Assembly: GCA_039707655.1 (NCBI GenBank) | Contig: CM077665.1 | Location: 306,342,486 to 306,406,485 of the forward strand | Source: Elymus sibiricus | Lineage: Eukaryota > Streptophyta > Magnoliopsida > Poales > Poaceae | Length of the DNA: 64,000 bases | Reading direction: 5' to 3' | Part shown: positions 22,371 to 34,939 of the stretch, in pieces | Layout of the letters: the number at the start of each line of letters is the position of its first letter | How positions within the stretch are numbered: the stretch's first letter is position 1 | The notes under the pieces: model-generated | What the model was told of the DNA's origin: nothing | The model's input: the letters and a program-made list of their open reading frames with translations, nothing else | Database searches by the model: none | Made by a program: the position numbers and the translations under genes

Positions 22371-25300
22371 ATGGTTAGGCCAGCTGGTCGTGGTCGTGGT
22401 GCACCTGAGCCACCACCGCCACCGGAATACATGGCTGGTATGATGCAGCAGTTTGAACTGAGCCGCCAGTTTATGCAAGGGCTTATGGACCAGTTCCCGA
22501 GGCCGAATATGAATCAGCAGCCAGCCCCAATGACTCTGCAAGACTTCATACATCTCAACCCTGCGATCTACCGCCGCTCAACTCAGCCGCTTGACGCAGA
22601 TGACTGGCTCCGAGACATCACTTATGAGCTGGAGTCTTCAGGCGCCCCAGTGGCTAGCTATGTCACCTTTCCATCGTACTTTCTGAAGGGTCCCGCTGCT
22701 CAATGGTGGGACAGCCACAGGTGTTCACAGCCTGTTGGAACAATCATCACCTGGCCGGAGTTGCAAGCTGCGTTCCGTGCTCGCCACATTCCTCAGGGAA
22801 TAATGGACAAGAAGAAGCGTGAGTTCCGCAACCTAGTCCAGGGCAACAAGACTGTGTATGCTTATCAGCGAGAATTTCTGGACTTATCTCGCTATGCCGA
22901 AGAAGACGTTGCCACTGATGCTCGTAGGCAGGAGAAGTTCCGTGAAGGCCTCCACCCGGATATCAAGCTGGCACTCCTTGTCCAAGACTTCAATAACTTT
23001 GCCACCTTGGTGAACAAGTCTATTATAGTGGAAACGGGTCTACAGTACTACAAGGACAGCAGCAAGCGCAACCGTGACATGGGCTCATCTTCGGGTCCAT
23101 CTGCTCAGAAGCGCAAGATCTGGATCCCCCACAACATGTACCATGCACCGCCTCCTGCTCCGAGGCCGTCCTATGCTGCACCTCGTCTGCCTCCACCCCC
23201 ACCTAGGCAGCCGAGGCTACCAGCTCCACCACCACGAGCTCCTGTTCCCCCTTCTTGTCCTGAGGATGGGCTGTGCTTCAAGCGTGGTCGTCCAGGATAC
23301 TGTGCTAGAGAATGCAGGCAGAATCAACATCAACTTGCACTGCCTTCCAACCAGCCCCGCAACAACAATGCCAGGCCTGCTCAGGGTCGTGCTCAGGCTA
23401 ACAATGTTGATCTGAATGAAGCTCAAGACCAGCCTGCTACTGTGATGGGGACACTCCTTGTTAACTCCATACCAGTTTCTGTATTGTTTGATACAGGAGC
23501 ATCGTATTCTTTTATGTCTGAAGATTTTGCATACATGCATGGCATTAAGTACGAGGAGATGAGCATTCCAATAGTGGTAAACACCCCCGCTGGCCAGTGT
23601 CAAACCTCCATGGTTTGTCCAGATGTCCCCATCGAAATATAAGGACTGGAATTCCATGCTTCCCCCATTATATTGAAGTCTTCCAAGATCGACCTTATTC
23701 TGGGAATGGATTGGTTGAAGGCACATACTGCTTCCGTCGTTTGTGCCACCAAAACTATCCACCTTCTGCATCCTTCGGATGAGATAGTCAACTACCATGC
23801 TCATCTTGTTCGAGATGCCGAAGCCCGACTATATGCCCTGAATGCATTAAATGAGTCACCGCTTGAAGGGATCGAAAACATTCGAGTTGTCCGGGATTTC
23901 CAAGTTGTTTTTCCGGAAGAACTCCCAGGGATCCCCCCTGCTAGAGCTGTCGAGTTTGTCATCGACTTGGTACTTGGTACCACTCCTATCGCCAAGCATC
24001 CGTATAAGATGCCACCATATGAACTCCTAGAACTTAAGCAAGAAATTGACAATTCGCTTCGTCTGGGTTTCATTCGTCCAAGTTCCTCTGCTTGGGGAGC
24101 ACCTTCTCTCTTTGTCAAGAAGAAAGATGGTACGAATCGATTTGTCCAAGATTATCGCCCCATCAACCAAGCAACGATTCAAAACAAATATCCGCTTCCA
24201 CGGATCAACGATTTGTATGATCAACTAGCTGGCTTATCAGTATTTCCTAAACTCGACTTGAGGTTGGGTTACCATCAAATCCGAGTTCGTGAAGAAGATA
24301 TTCCCAAGACTGCATTTGTTACTCGCTATGGTTCATACGAGTACACCGTCATGTCCTTCGGCTTAACCAATGCTCCAGCAACCTTCTCTCGCTTGATGAA
24401 TTATATTTTTATGGACTACCTCGATAAATTCGTCGTGGTTTATCTGGATGATATTCTGGTATTCTCCAAGAATAAAGAAGAGCATGCTGAACATCTTTGT
24501 CTTATACTGGAGAGGCTTCGAGAACATCAACTTTATGCAAAGTATTCAAAGTGTGAGTTCTGGATGGACGAAGTAACCTACCTTGGTCATGTAATCTCCA
24601 AGGATGGTATTGCGGTCAACCCTGAACGAGTTCAGGCTATTCTTGACTGGACTCCCCCGAAGAATGTCAAGCAAGTCAGAAGTTTTCTCGGACTCGCCAG
24701 CTATTGCCGTCGGTTCGTCGAGAACTTCTCCAAGATTGCAAAGCCCTTAACCAATTTGCTTCACAAAGGTGTTAAATATGAGTGGACAGAAAAATGTCAG
24801 GAGAGCTTTCAGGCACTTAAGGACAAGCCGACCTCTGCTCCAGTGCTTGCTCCGCCGGATACTCGTAAGGACTTTGTCATTTATTGTGACGCTTCTCGTC
24901 AGGGAATGGGTTGTGTCCTAATGCAAGAGCGCAGAGTGGTTGCTTATGCATCCCGTCAATTGCGTACTCATTAAGAGAACTACCCAGTTCATGACCTTGA
25001 ACTTGCTGCAGTAATTCATGCACTGAAAGAGTGGCGGCAATACCTTGTTGGTAATCGTTGCGAGATCTACACCGATCACCAAAGTCTGAAGTACCTGTTT
25101 AGTCAAGCAGATCTAAACCTCCGCCAACAGAGATGGATGGAGCGCATAGCAGACTACAATGTGGGTATTTCTTATACCCCAGGCAAGGCTAATGTAATGG
25201 CTGATGCCTTGAGCCGCAAGTCTTATTGCAATCACCTCCAGGTTCATAAGGTTCACCCCATTCTTCAAGAAGAATTTCGCAAGCTGAACCTCCATATTGT

Positions 25301-26846
25301 TCCTCAGGGTTATCTCACTCCCCCTCCTGAAGGGTCCTACAAAATGAACCTCCACGTTGTTCCCCAGGGTTCTCTTAATACCCTGGTTGCTAAACCAGAT
25401 CTTGTGGACGTCAACAAGTGGATCCAGAAGTGTGACAATGAAGTCCGGAGGATTAAACTCGATCTTCCAGAAGGAAAGCCCTCACCCTTCACTATTGCTG
25501 AGGATGGCGCTTTGTACTTCAAAGACCGCCTAGTGGTACCGAGTAGGGAGAAAAACCATGATATGACTCAGGAGGTCATGAAGGAAGCACATGACACTCC
25601 GCTGTCTATTCATCCTGGTAGTACCAAGATATACCAAGACATTTGTCGAAGATTCTGGTGGTCTAACATGAAGCAAGACATTGCACGCTATGTTGCAGAA
25701 TGTGACATTTGCCGTCGGATCAAAGCAGAACATCAAAGGCCTACTGGAACTCTACAACCTATTTCTATTCCTGAATAGAAATAGTATCATGTTGAAATGG
25801 ACTTCATTACTGGTTTTCCCAGGTCGCAGAAAGGTAATGATGCTATTCTTGTCGTCATTGACCGACTGTCCAAAGTTGCACATTTTCTGGCTGTCAAGGA
25901 AACTATTACTACTAGTCAGCTGCCAGATCTATATATGTCCAGAGTTGTTTCACTCCATGGTATTCCATTGGTGATTAGTTCGGACCGTGGCAGCTTATTC
26001 ACTTCAAGGTTCTGGGCAAGTTTCCAGGAAGCTATGGGAACTCATTTGTCCTTCAGCACCGCTTTTCACCCTCAATCCCAGGGACAAGTTGAAAGAGTTA
26101 ACCAGATTCTCGAAGACATGCTTCGAGCTTGTGTCATTTATTTCGGCAAGAAATGGGAGGAATCTCTCCCGTATGCTGAGTTTTCCTACAACAATAGCTA
26201 TCAAGCTAGTCTGAAGATGGCTCCTTTTGAAGTGTTGTATGGACGTAAGTGTCGAACTCCTCTGAATTGGTCAGAAACTAGGGAACGTACCCTTATCGGT
26301 CTGGATATTATTCAACATGCTGAAGATCAAGTCCGCATTATTCATATAAATCTGAAAGCTGCTCAGTCTCGTCAGAAGAGTCAGTATGACCGTCATCACA
26401 AAGATATGGTCTATCAACCTGGCAAAAAGGCTTATCTTCGGGTCACGCCAATGCGAGGTACGCATCGTTTCGGGATCAAGGGCAAGCTGGTTCCTCGATA
26501 CATTGGTCCTTTCACTATTCTCGAAAGGCGTGGTAAAGTGGCATATCGACTGGAACTACCGCCAAAACTTTCTCAGGTTCACGATGTGTTCCATGTGTCA
26601 CAGCTTCGTCGCTGCTTCAAGGATCCTATCCGAGCAGTGGATCATGATATGCTTGAGCTGCAACAAGACCTCTCTTACAAGGAGCAACCAGTCCGCATTC
26701 TCGATGAAACTGAACGTCGGACTCGTCAGAAGGTTACCAAGTTCTTCAAGGTGTAGTGGGCAAATCATTCTGAAGATGAATCCACTTGGGAACGCGAAGA
26801 TCATCTTCGTGCAGAATACCTCGGGCTCTTTCCTTCAACTTCTTAA
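22371..26846 (+). pseudogene. Element A gag-pol polyprotein, broken by five stop codons, no frameshift
   Basis: One frame from ATG 22371 (MVRPAGRGRGAPEPPPPPEY) to TAA 26844-26846. An upstream in-frame ATG at 22266 lacks gag similarity. Order: gag (about residues 60-230); a degenerate zinc knuckle (CFKRGRPGYCARECRQ, second Cys and the His changed); protease with DTGA at about residue 374; reverse transcriptase with YLDD at residues 691-694; RNase H (FVIYCDAS); integrase with an HHCC finger (about 1080-1125) and catalytic D1144, D1205, E1241, a D-35-E spacing; then a chromodomain-like tail (TWEREDHLRAEY). Stops: TAA 23640, TAA 24972, TAG 25776, TAG 25782, TAG 26754. The first is explicable as CAA to TAA, the pair at 25776/25782 as TGG to TAG, and the last as CAG to TAG. 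With those aside, all catalytic residues checked are present. Confidence 0.93.
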
Positions 26847-26872
26847 TTCTCGGGACGAGAATTCTTTTTAGT

Positions 26873-26882
26873 AGGGGAGAGT
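26873..26882 (+). other. Polypurine tract of element A
   Basis: AGGGGAGAGT immediately before the 3' LTR, the plus-strand primer position. Confidence 0.75.
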
Positions 26883-29800
26883 TGTGACACCCTGGATTCT
26901 GGCTACAGTGATCATTGTAATTAAGCACAATGATGACCATGAACAGTGCCCAATCATTTTGCTAAGTAGAATGTGATCAAGTTGAAATTCATATCTCATT
27001 TTAAATTTCACCTCAAAAGGGCATTGAATTTTAATGTGATAAAATAAAGTTGCAAACAGCATATGAAAAATGTTGCACGCTTGTTAAAAATTCCAAAACA
27101 AATGATATTAAGGAAAACAACATCACCAACCTACTGGTGTGGACCCCACCATCCAAAATAATACCCAAAACAGCCCCATTTATTTCATTTCCAATCATGA
27201 ATAATTCAAATGAATTCAATTAAATCCCAAACCCGTTGTGGCATAGCAGAATATTGCAGGGTATTTAATTTGGCAAGCTTCACATTTTTTCTAAACTCAT
27301 TTGCTATTAAAAGAAAATGCAAAACAATAAAGAAAATAGAAAACAGAAAAAGAAAGAAAAGAAAAAAAAGTCCCCCCCTGCCCTGGGCCTTAGGCCACAG
27401 TGGCAGGCCCAGGCCGGTCCAGCCAGCCCCTTCGGTCGTCTCCCACCTCGCTACAGTGGGGCGACCGAGGCGCGCGCGCGCGACCGAGCTCGTCCCCGCC
27501 GGACCAGCTCGCCGGTGATGGACCGGCGGGTATAAGGCCGCCCCCGTGCCTCTGCTCGCCGCCTGTAGCCCTAGATCTCACCTGCCCCCTCCCTCTCTCG
27601 CTCTCTGCTTTTCCCCCGCTCGAGCCCGCGCCGCCGCCACCTTGGACGCCGGCTAGACGCAGCCACCGCCACCATGGACGCCGGCTAGACGCAGCCACCG
27701 CCACTCCCGCGCCCTGCCGACACGTCCACGAGCTCCGCCGCGACCACCCCGTCCTCCTCGACCGCTGGAACGAGCCCCAGAGCCCCTGCAAAGACGGCCA
27801 TGAGCTCCTTCTTCCTCGGATCGCTGCCGCGCTCCGGCGACCGTTCCGGCTACTCCAGGCCTCCCCCGAGCCCGCTAAGCACACCTGCAGGACCCCAGTG
27901 AGCTCCTGCTCCTTTCCCCTCTCCCTCCTCGACGAATCCGTAGCTGTAGCGCCCGTTGCCACCGGAGCCGAAGCTCGGTTCTGCCGGAGCTCAACGGCGG
28001 CGACCATATGGTGACCTTTTGGTCCAACCGACGCCGCTGTTCGACTCCACGCACTGCGTAGGCCCGCGTAGCACGTTTAGTTCGCTCACTTTCGTCCCCG
28101 TTTGCGCACTGCCATCGGCGCCCGAAGCTCACCGCCGCCAACCTCGACGCCGGCGACGCCTCCGTCCACCGTTGCTCCTCCCGATGGCTGGAATGGAACG
28201 GTGATGACGCCAGCTTTCGAACGCATCAAGAACGACTCGATTTGGTGCGCCGTAGGCGAAACCCGACCCCCCTCGCCGTCTCTGGTGCTCGCCGGAGCTC
28301 CTCCGGCGACGAACGCCGGCCACCGTTGACGAGGCCAGGCCGGGGCCACTCGCAGGGTCACTGACCCGCGGGCCCCGAGCCCCCTGGTCGACCGTTGACC
28401 TGGTCAACCTGCTGACTGGGCGCTGACCAGTAAATGACAGGTGGGTCCCAGTCCTCCTGTCCAAATGACAGGTGGGCCACCCCTGTCAGTTGCTAAATAG
28501 AAAATTAGATTAGTAAAAATAATTAATTTAACACTAATGACTCACTGACAAATGGACCCCACCTGCTAATTAATCTCTGTTTAGTTTAAAATAACCCTGG
28601 TTAGCCACTGAGTTATGACAATAGGGCCCCACATGTCAGGTTTGACTCTGGTGAGCCCCTGTTGACCTGTTGATGTCATGTTGATGTCATGATGACGTCC
28701 TCAATTACTATTCTGGATAAATTCGAATTTAAATAAATAAATAATTCTAGAAATTGATTAAAACTTTAAAAATTATTAGAAAATAATCCTTAGCTCAGAT
28801 GAAAAAGTTTTATACATGAAAGTTGATCAGAAAAATCCCACGAATCTAATTATGCCGTCCGTTCATCTGTCACATGCTCCTAGCATGATGAACATGGAAC
28901 TTTTCCCCTCCGGATCGTCTGTCCGATAATTCCAAAGACCCGGGAAATATCGTCAGATATTCTCCCGCTACGTCTGCAACGTGTAGTACTGCGTTAGTAC
29001 ATACCTAGCTCTGCATATTGTCATGTCATGCATCGTGATGCATTTGTCTGCTTAATATTTATTGTTTCTTCCCCCCCTCTTCTCTCCGGTAGACCCCGAG
29101 ACTAACGGTGCTGCCTGGTACGACTACACCGTTGACGATCAGCCTTTTGCCACAGAGCAGCAAGGCAAGCAACCCCCCTTGAGCATTCCGATATCGCCTA
29201 TTCCCTTCCCTCTTATTCTTGCATTAGAATTTTGGTACTGTATTAGTTAGCTCCTATTCTGATGCATAGCCTGTTTTTGATAAACTGCTACTATACCTGC
29301 AATCATATCAACTGCTTAGTATAGGTTGATCAATGAATCTCCAGTGACCCCTTAGTCCCAGTTGCCCCTGCTTCTTCATCGATGACTCGACGACTTGAAG
29401 ACTCGAAGACTCGGTCAACCGACCGACAAGCCAGGGCCCTCACATCACCGCACACCCCTTATTTGTATGACTCTGCAGAGTTACTATCGAGTACCGAGGG
29501 TGACACCTCATGAAGTACTCATGATGCTTACTCTGTGGTGCAGCTAGTCGGTCGTGGTTATCGAGGGTGATTCGTCCTTCATCACTCCCGACGATGACTC
29601 TGTCGTGCAACCCTTCAAGTGTGGGACCCTCGAGGGTGATTCCTCTAAGTCCACCTTGATGGTTTCATCGAGCGGGGCCCTTTGAGGGTGATTCCTCAGG
29701 TTCCGTCTTGATGTTTTATACACACAGTTACTATGAGCTGGTTACAGAAACATGTTGGTGATGGGTTGGCTCTGCGGGGTACCCACGGTTTGATGTTGAT

Positions 29801-31112
29801 GAGGCGTGGACGGGCAGGAGAGGCCCTTGCCACACATCCTCGAGACGGGGTGACGGGACCGCACTTTACGGGTCACGCTTGCCCCGCATTAATAAAATGC
29901 TAATGGGTTGGGTATTTGATCTGAGTTGGTCGTTGGCCTTATTGCGCACCAAACCATCACGTGGGAAAGTTATGGGCACTCAGCGTCGTTGTATCAGCCG
30001 AAGCTCTTCGGATGTCAGCAATGGAGCGGCGCGCGCCGGATTGGACTCGACGGTACAGCTCTTGGACTGGAGTGTGCTAGGTCTGCTTCCGGCCTCGTTC
30101 GCATCGTGTAGGAGTGCAAGGGCAAGTGGGCCCACGAACCTGCGCGCTTAGGATTTAGACCGGCGGGCTGGCCTCTTCATTGAGCCTAGGTGGGGCGACG
30201 ACGTGCTGCTATCCCGAGGCCGGGCATGACCCAGGAAAGTGTGTCCTGCCGGAGGTGATCAGGCGTGTTGGAGATGTGGTGCACCCCTGCAGGGATGATT
30301 AATCTATTCGAATAGCCATGTCCACGGTAACAGGATGACTTGGAGTTATACTTTGACCCCCTACAACTATAATTGTGATTTAATTTGAAATGAATTGTGG
30401 TTCCGAGATTGCTTCCCCGTAGGGAGTCGAGGAAGAATCTCTGGGCGTGGTTACTTAATAAAATTGCTACAATAATATGACTATATATGAGATACCAGTC
30501 TACTCTCTTCTAATGCTGCAAGATGCTGAAGATGCTAGTCTTCGATAGGACTAGGCCTTCCCCCTATTCTTGCTTTCTGCAGTCAGTCTAGATATAACCC
30601 CTCCCCTTGATAATGATGCATACTTAGCATAGTTCTGATGTCAGTCTTGCGAGTACTTTGGATGAGTACTCACCGCTGCTTTGCTTTCTCTTTCCCCCTC
30701 GATACGATTCTGCGTTCAGACGATGGAGCCCAGGAGATGGAGTACGCCGGAGACGACTACTACACCACCGCAGGAGCCTACTACTACGTGGAGAACGCCG
30801 ACGCTCAGGACTAGTTAGGAGGTTCCCAGGCAGGAGGCCTCACCTCTTTCGATCCGCTGCTTATGTTTGTGTTAGCCTTCTTAAGGCAAAACTTGTCTAA
30901 CTTAGGTCTGTACTCAGATATTATTTGCTTCCGCTGACTCGTGCTTGTCGAGCTTTGTATTCGAGCCCTCGAGGCCCCTGGCTTGTAATATGAAGATGTA
31001 TGACTTTAATTTGTGTCTAGTGTTGTGTTGTGATATCAATCAGTGTGTCCCTAATCTTGGTCGTACGCATTGCGTGTATGTTTAGCATACGGTCGAAATC
31101 GGGGGCGTCACA
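26883..31112 (+). repeat. Element A 3' LTR
   Basis: 4230 bp, similar to the 5' LTR throughout. It is longer partly because of a 32 bp tandem duplication at 27641-27704 (one copy at 17553-17584 in the 5' LTR) and a 14 bp insertion near 27988. In a 225-base sample (28494 versus 18361 onward) I count about 8 differences. Confidence 0.95.
27641..27704 (+). repeat. 32 bp tandem duplication private to element A 3' LTR
   Basis: Two copies of a 32 bp unit beginning C(T/A)TGGACGCCGGCTAGACGC. The 5' LTR has one copy. The two LTRs are identical at insertion, so this arose after the last transposition. Confidence 0.9.
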
Positions 31113-31117
31113 GAAAG

Positions 31118-31981
31118 CAACTTGGGGAGGCTAGAAATCAAGATTCATATGGTTGGAGTAGAAGATCTTGATCTCAACACATGAGTAGGTGGTTCTCTCT
31201 TTGAAAATGAATGGGGGCAAGTGTTGGCTTGTTCTGAGTGATCTCTCTACGAATGAGAGGGAGGTGGAGGGGTATATATAGCCATCTCCAAAAATCCAAC
31301 CGTTACAACATTATTGCCAACCTTGGTGAAACCGAAGCAAAAACTCAGTTGCACCGACTAGTGCAAAATGTTGCAGCGTTTGGGTTCTCAGTGAGACTGA
31401 TATATAGAATCTCACTGAGGCCGAATCGGTTGACCTGGGCAGTTCCTCACTTTGGTGACACCGATTTGTAAAACTCGGAAATTCCAATTTTTAGCAAATA
31501 GATACCAGAAGGTTGGTCCATGCTTTTTGATTGTACCTGAACCAAAACTTGGTTGCACCGAGTTTCTAGGGTTTGGCTCTGGAACTTGTCTAAGGAAAAC
31601 TCGGTAGGGCCGAATGTGGAAAGTTGGTGGCACTGAATTTGACTTTTGGGATTTTGACAGAATATATTGTGGGAGAATTCATGAGGGTTTTTGGTGGCTA
31701 ATCTCTAAGCACTTGAGCAACCAGATCATCATGGATACCTCATCCCCTTTTAATAGTATTAGCTTTCCTATGGACTCAAATGTGATTTCTCACATAAATG
31801 CAAAATGTAGAGTCTTGAAGCTTTTGCCAATTGATGTTCCAAGCATCTAGGGAATCTCCTCACAATCCTAGCCAATCCATTCATTGAACTTTTCCTGAAA
31901 TATACTTGATAAAATCATTAGTCCAATAAATATATGATGTTATTATTTACCAAGACCACCTAGGCAGAAGTTGTGCTTTCA
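31118..31981 (-). mobile_element. Element C right LTR (its 5' LTR), part 2
   Basis: This continues the LTR interrupted by element A. It includes the TATA box (31272-31280) and a decayed array of short CGGTG...ACCGA palindromes (31320-31625). It ends GTTGTGCTTTCA at 31981. GTGAC at 31982-31986 is the expected target duplication; its partner is outside the window. Confidence 0.85.
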
Positions 31982-32345
31982 GTGACACCCGTGGGCGCCG
32001 CCGTGCCTTCCTGAGGGGCATCGGATATACCCCTTCCCCCACGCCCCCTCGCGTACCGGGGGAAATCCTAGGACTTGTCCGAGTAGCTGCGTCGTAGTTG
32101 TCACGTCCCTTCTTGAATGTGTTGCTTGGTATGCGGCATTTCGGAGTGCTAGGAGCGTGGTGGAATTCTCCTGCGGGTCAGCGGTTGCGAGTCATCTTCG
32201 TTTTCGTTGATCCACCGTTGTTGGCATTTTCCTCTGTTGTTTCTCTTTTGTTTCTTTTGGGCGTGCTTGTGTTGAGGCCCCAACAATTGTATCGGGTGGT
32301 TGCTATATCAATATAGTGGGCTGAAAGCCTATTTTGATGAAACTA
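31982..32345 (+). other. Possible LINE 3' end remnant
   Basis: Unassigned sequence whose last part (32290-32340) reads TTGTATCGGGTGGTTGC, then TATATCAATATAGTGGGC, then GAAAGCC. This resembles the 3' ends of plant LINEs, which often close with a TATATAAAGCGGGGCGAAAGCC-like phrase. No reverse transcriptase frame is present. Another explanation is the 3' end of a low-copy gene. Confidence 0.3.
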
Positions 32346-33217
32346 AGAAAATTAAGGGATGTCTTCATACGCTATTTTTATTTTTTCACATATGTGTCTT
32401 CATACGCTGTAGAAACAAATGTTTCCTATATATAGGGTGGGTCTATTTTGACATTACCCCTTAAGGCCTTATTCTGATATCAAAGAGGCTTATTCTGACA
32501 ACACTAGACCGAACTGTAGAAAATATAAAACCCACCTCCCACCTTCTTCTCGCACTCCCCACCCCACGACCAGAAACAGACCCCCACCCACTCCTGATTC
32601 AAACCGGCGAAGCCTCCCACCCTAGCGCCGGCACACATGCCCAATCCGGCGAGCCCTGCGCGCCCCCGCTTCCCTCCAAACCTGCTGCCCCTGCCCTCCC
32701 CGCCCCTCCCCCAAACCACCTTCCTACCGCCTAGAACCGGGTCGCCTGCAGCAAGGGCGTCGCCGCGCTACCCCACCAAACCTCCCGCGCGCGGCTACCC
32801 AGTGCTAGATCCGGCCGTCACGGGCCACGAACGCGGCCATCAGCACCGGATCCGGCCGCCACAAGCCCCGGGCTAGGCTCCCTCCACCACCCTACCCTGG
32901 CATCCACCTCCCAACCCTGCCGCCAACCTCCCTCCCCCACGGCCGCTAGACCCCATCGTGCGCCACCCCGCCTCCCACCGGCGGCGCCCCTCTTGCCTTC
33001 TTCTGCGCCGCTAGCCAGCGCGACCACTTGCTCGCCAAGCCCCCCGCCTCCACCTACCTCCTTCCCCCGCCAGTGCGCCAGGATCCACCACACCCTTCTC
33101 CTCCAACATACCAATGACGTGGAAGGAGCGACTCTCGGGGACTCCCTTTCCAACTTCCCCGGTGAGATCCACGACGCGTCCATCCCAGGGCTCACATGTA
33201 GGGGTCGACGACGGCTC
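32346..33217. other. Unassigned GC-rich block, not an obvious transposable element
   Basis: A short AT-rich part (32346-32520) gives way to a C-rich, pyrimidine-biased block (32520-33217) that looks like a promoter plus 5' untranslated region or first exon of a grass gene. Frames exist (33113 onward starts ATG ACG TGG AAG), but none has a motif I recognise. It ends at GGCTC (33213-33217), the left target duplication of element G, so it may continue beyond G outside the window. Confidence 0.4.
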
Positions 33218-34939
33218 TGTTGGAAATATGCCCTAGAGGCAATAATAAAATGGTTATTATTATATTTCCTTATTCATGATAAATGTTTATTATCCATGCT
33301 ATAATTTTTTTAATTGGAAACTCAAATACATGTGTGGGTACATAGACAACAATGTGTCCCTAGTAAGCCTCTAATGGACTAGCTCGTTAATCAAAGATGG
33401 CTGTGGTTTCCTGGCCATGGACAAGAGTTGTCATTTGGTGATGGGATCACATCATTAGGAGAATGATGTGATGGAAAAGACCCAAACTATGAACGTAGCA
33501 TATGATCATGTCAGTTTATTGCTATTGTTTTCTGCATGTCAAGTATGTGTTCCTATGACCATGAGATCATGTAACTCACTGACACCGGAGGAGTGCCTTG
33601 TGTGTATCAAATGTCACAACGTAACTGGGTGAATATAAAGATGCTCTACAGGTATCTCCGAGGGTGTCTGTTGAGTTGACATGGATCAAGACTGGGATGT
33701 GTTGCTCCATGTGACGGAGAGGTATCTCAGGACCCACCCGGTAATACAACATCAAAATGAGCCTTGGAAGCAAAGTGACTAAAGTGTTAGCCACGGGATC
33801 TTGTATTACGGAACGAGTAAAGAGACTTGCCGGTAACGAGATTGAACTAGGTATGGATATACCAACGATCGAATCTCAGGCAAGTAACATACTGATAAAA
33901 AAAGGGAACAACGTACGGGATTAACTGAATCCTTGACATAGAGGTTCAACCGATAAAGATCTTCGTAGCATATGTAGGAACCAATATGGGCATCCAGGTC
34001 CCGCTATTGGTTATTGACCATAGAGGTGTCTCGGTCATGTCTACATAGTTCTCGAACTCTCAGGGTGTGCACACTTAACATTCGGTGACGTTTCGGTATT
34101 ATTAGGTTATGTATGTTGGTGACCGAAGGTTGTTCGGAGTCCCGGATGAGATCCCGAACGTCACGAGGAGCTCCAGAATGGTCTGGAGGTAAAGATTGAT
34201 ATATAGGAAGTTGATGTTCGGGCACCGGAATGGTTTATGAGTTTGCCCGAGTTTCGACGGGAGTGCCGGAAGGGTTCCGGAGGTCCACAGGGTGGGTCCA
34301 TCTGCCCTAGAGGGCCCCATGGGCTGTGAGAGGGGGCGCACAAGACCCTGGTGGGCTTGCCGCCCCTCCCACAAGGTCCCATGCGGCCGAAGGGCTGAGG
34401 GGAGCCCTAGGAGGGGTCGGCCGCCACTTGCCTTGGGGGCCAAGGCATCCCCCTTGGCCGGCGGCTCCCCATCTAGGACGCCGCCCCTAGGGGTGGGAAC
34501 CCTAGGGCGCCGGCCCCCTCTCCCTCTCCCCCTATATATAGTGGGGGATTGGGAGGGCTTCCACACCTTAAGCCACGGCGCATCCCTCCCTCTCCCCTAG
34601 ATCGTCTCTCCTCTAGTTTGATCGTGCTGCCGGAGAACCCATATACCTCTCCGCCCTTGCTTGCTGGATCAAGGAGGCGGAGATCGTCATCGAGCTGTAC
34701 GTGTGCTGAACGCGGAGGTGCACTCCATTCGGCGCTAGATCGTGATTGGATCGCGGGACGGCTTGCGATTTGGATCGCGAAGACGTTCGACTACATCAAC
34801 CGCGTTTCTTAACGCTCCCCGCTTAGCGATCTACAAGGGTATGTGGATCCGATCTCTCCTCTCGTAGATGTTCATCACCATGGATAGATCTTGTATGTGC
34901 GTAGGAAATTTTTTGTTTCCCATGCAGCGTTCCCCAACA
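33218..34939 (+). mobile_element. BARE1/WIS/Angela-type Copia element G, 5' LTR
   Basis: A 1722 bp LTR beginning TGTTGGAAATATGCCCTAGA and ending GTTCCCCAACA. This is the hallmark LTR of the Triticeae BARE1/WIS/Angela Copia group. A TATA box lies at 34533-34540. GGCTC at 33213-33217 is the left target duplication. The rest of G is in pieces at 34940-35862, 41752-41765 and 55134-56978, separated by three younger insertions. Confidence 0.95.
34533..34540 (+). promoter_or_regulatory. TATA box of element G LTR
   Basis: TATATATA after a C-rich stretch; the same position and context occur in the H LTR (63931-63938). Confidence 0.6.

Larger units (their letters stand above)
16796..31112 (+). mobile_element. 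Gypsy element A, complete, 14.3 kb with 4.2 kb LTRs
   Basis: A full-length 14,317 bp LTR retrotransposon. LTRs are 16796-20982 and 26883-31112, the duplication GAAAG is at 16791-16795 and 31113-31117, the primer site at 20986 and the polypurine tract at 26873. The internal region carries an extra ORF upstream of gag and then one gag-pol frame in the order protease, reverse transcriptase, RNase H, integrase, which is Gypsy order. All frames are interrupted by stops. The uninterrupted left LTR of element C shows the pre-insertion sequence, confirming the boundaries. I do not assign a family name. Confidence 0.95.

Noticed and set aside
33213..33217. The same pentamer GGCTC is the target duplication of both element B (3422) and element G
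   Set aside because: The sequences around the two sites are unrelated, so this is most likely coincidence, not a segmental duplication.
34102..34600. Open frames of 100-154 residues in the BARE/Angela LTR
   Set aside because: They fall in the well-known LTR of this group, overlap on both strands and cross the TATA region.
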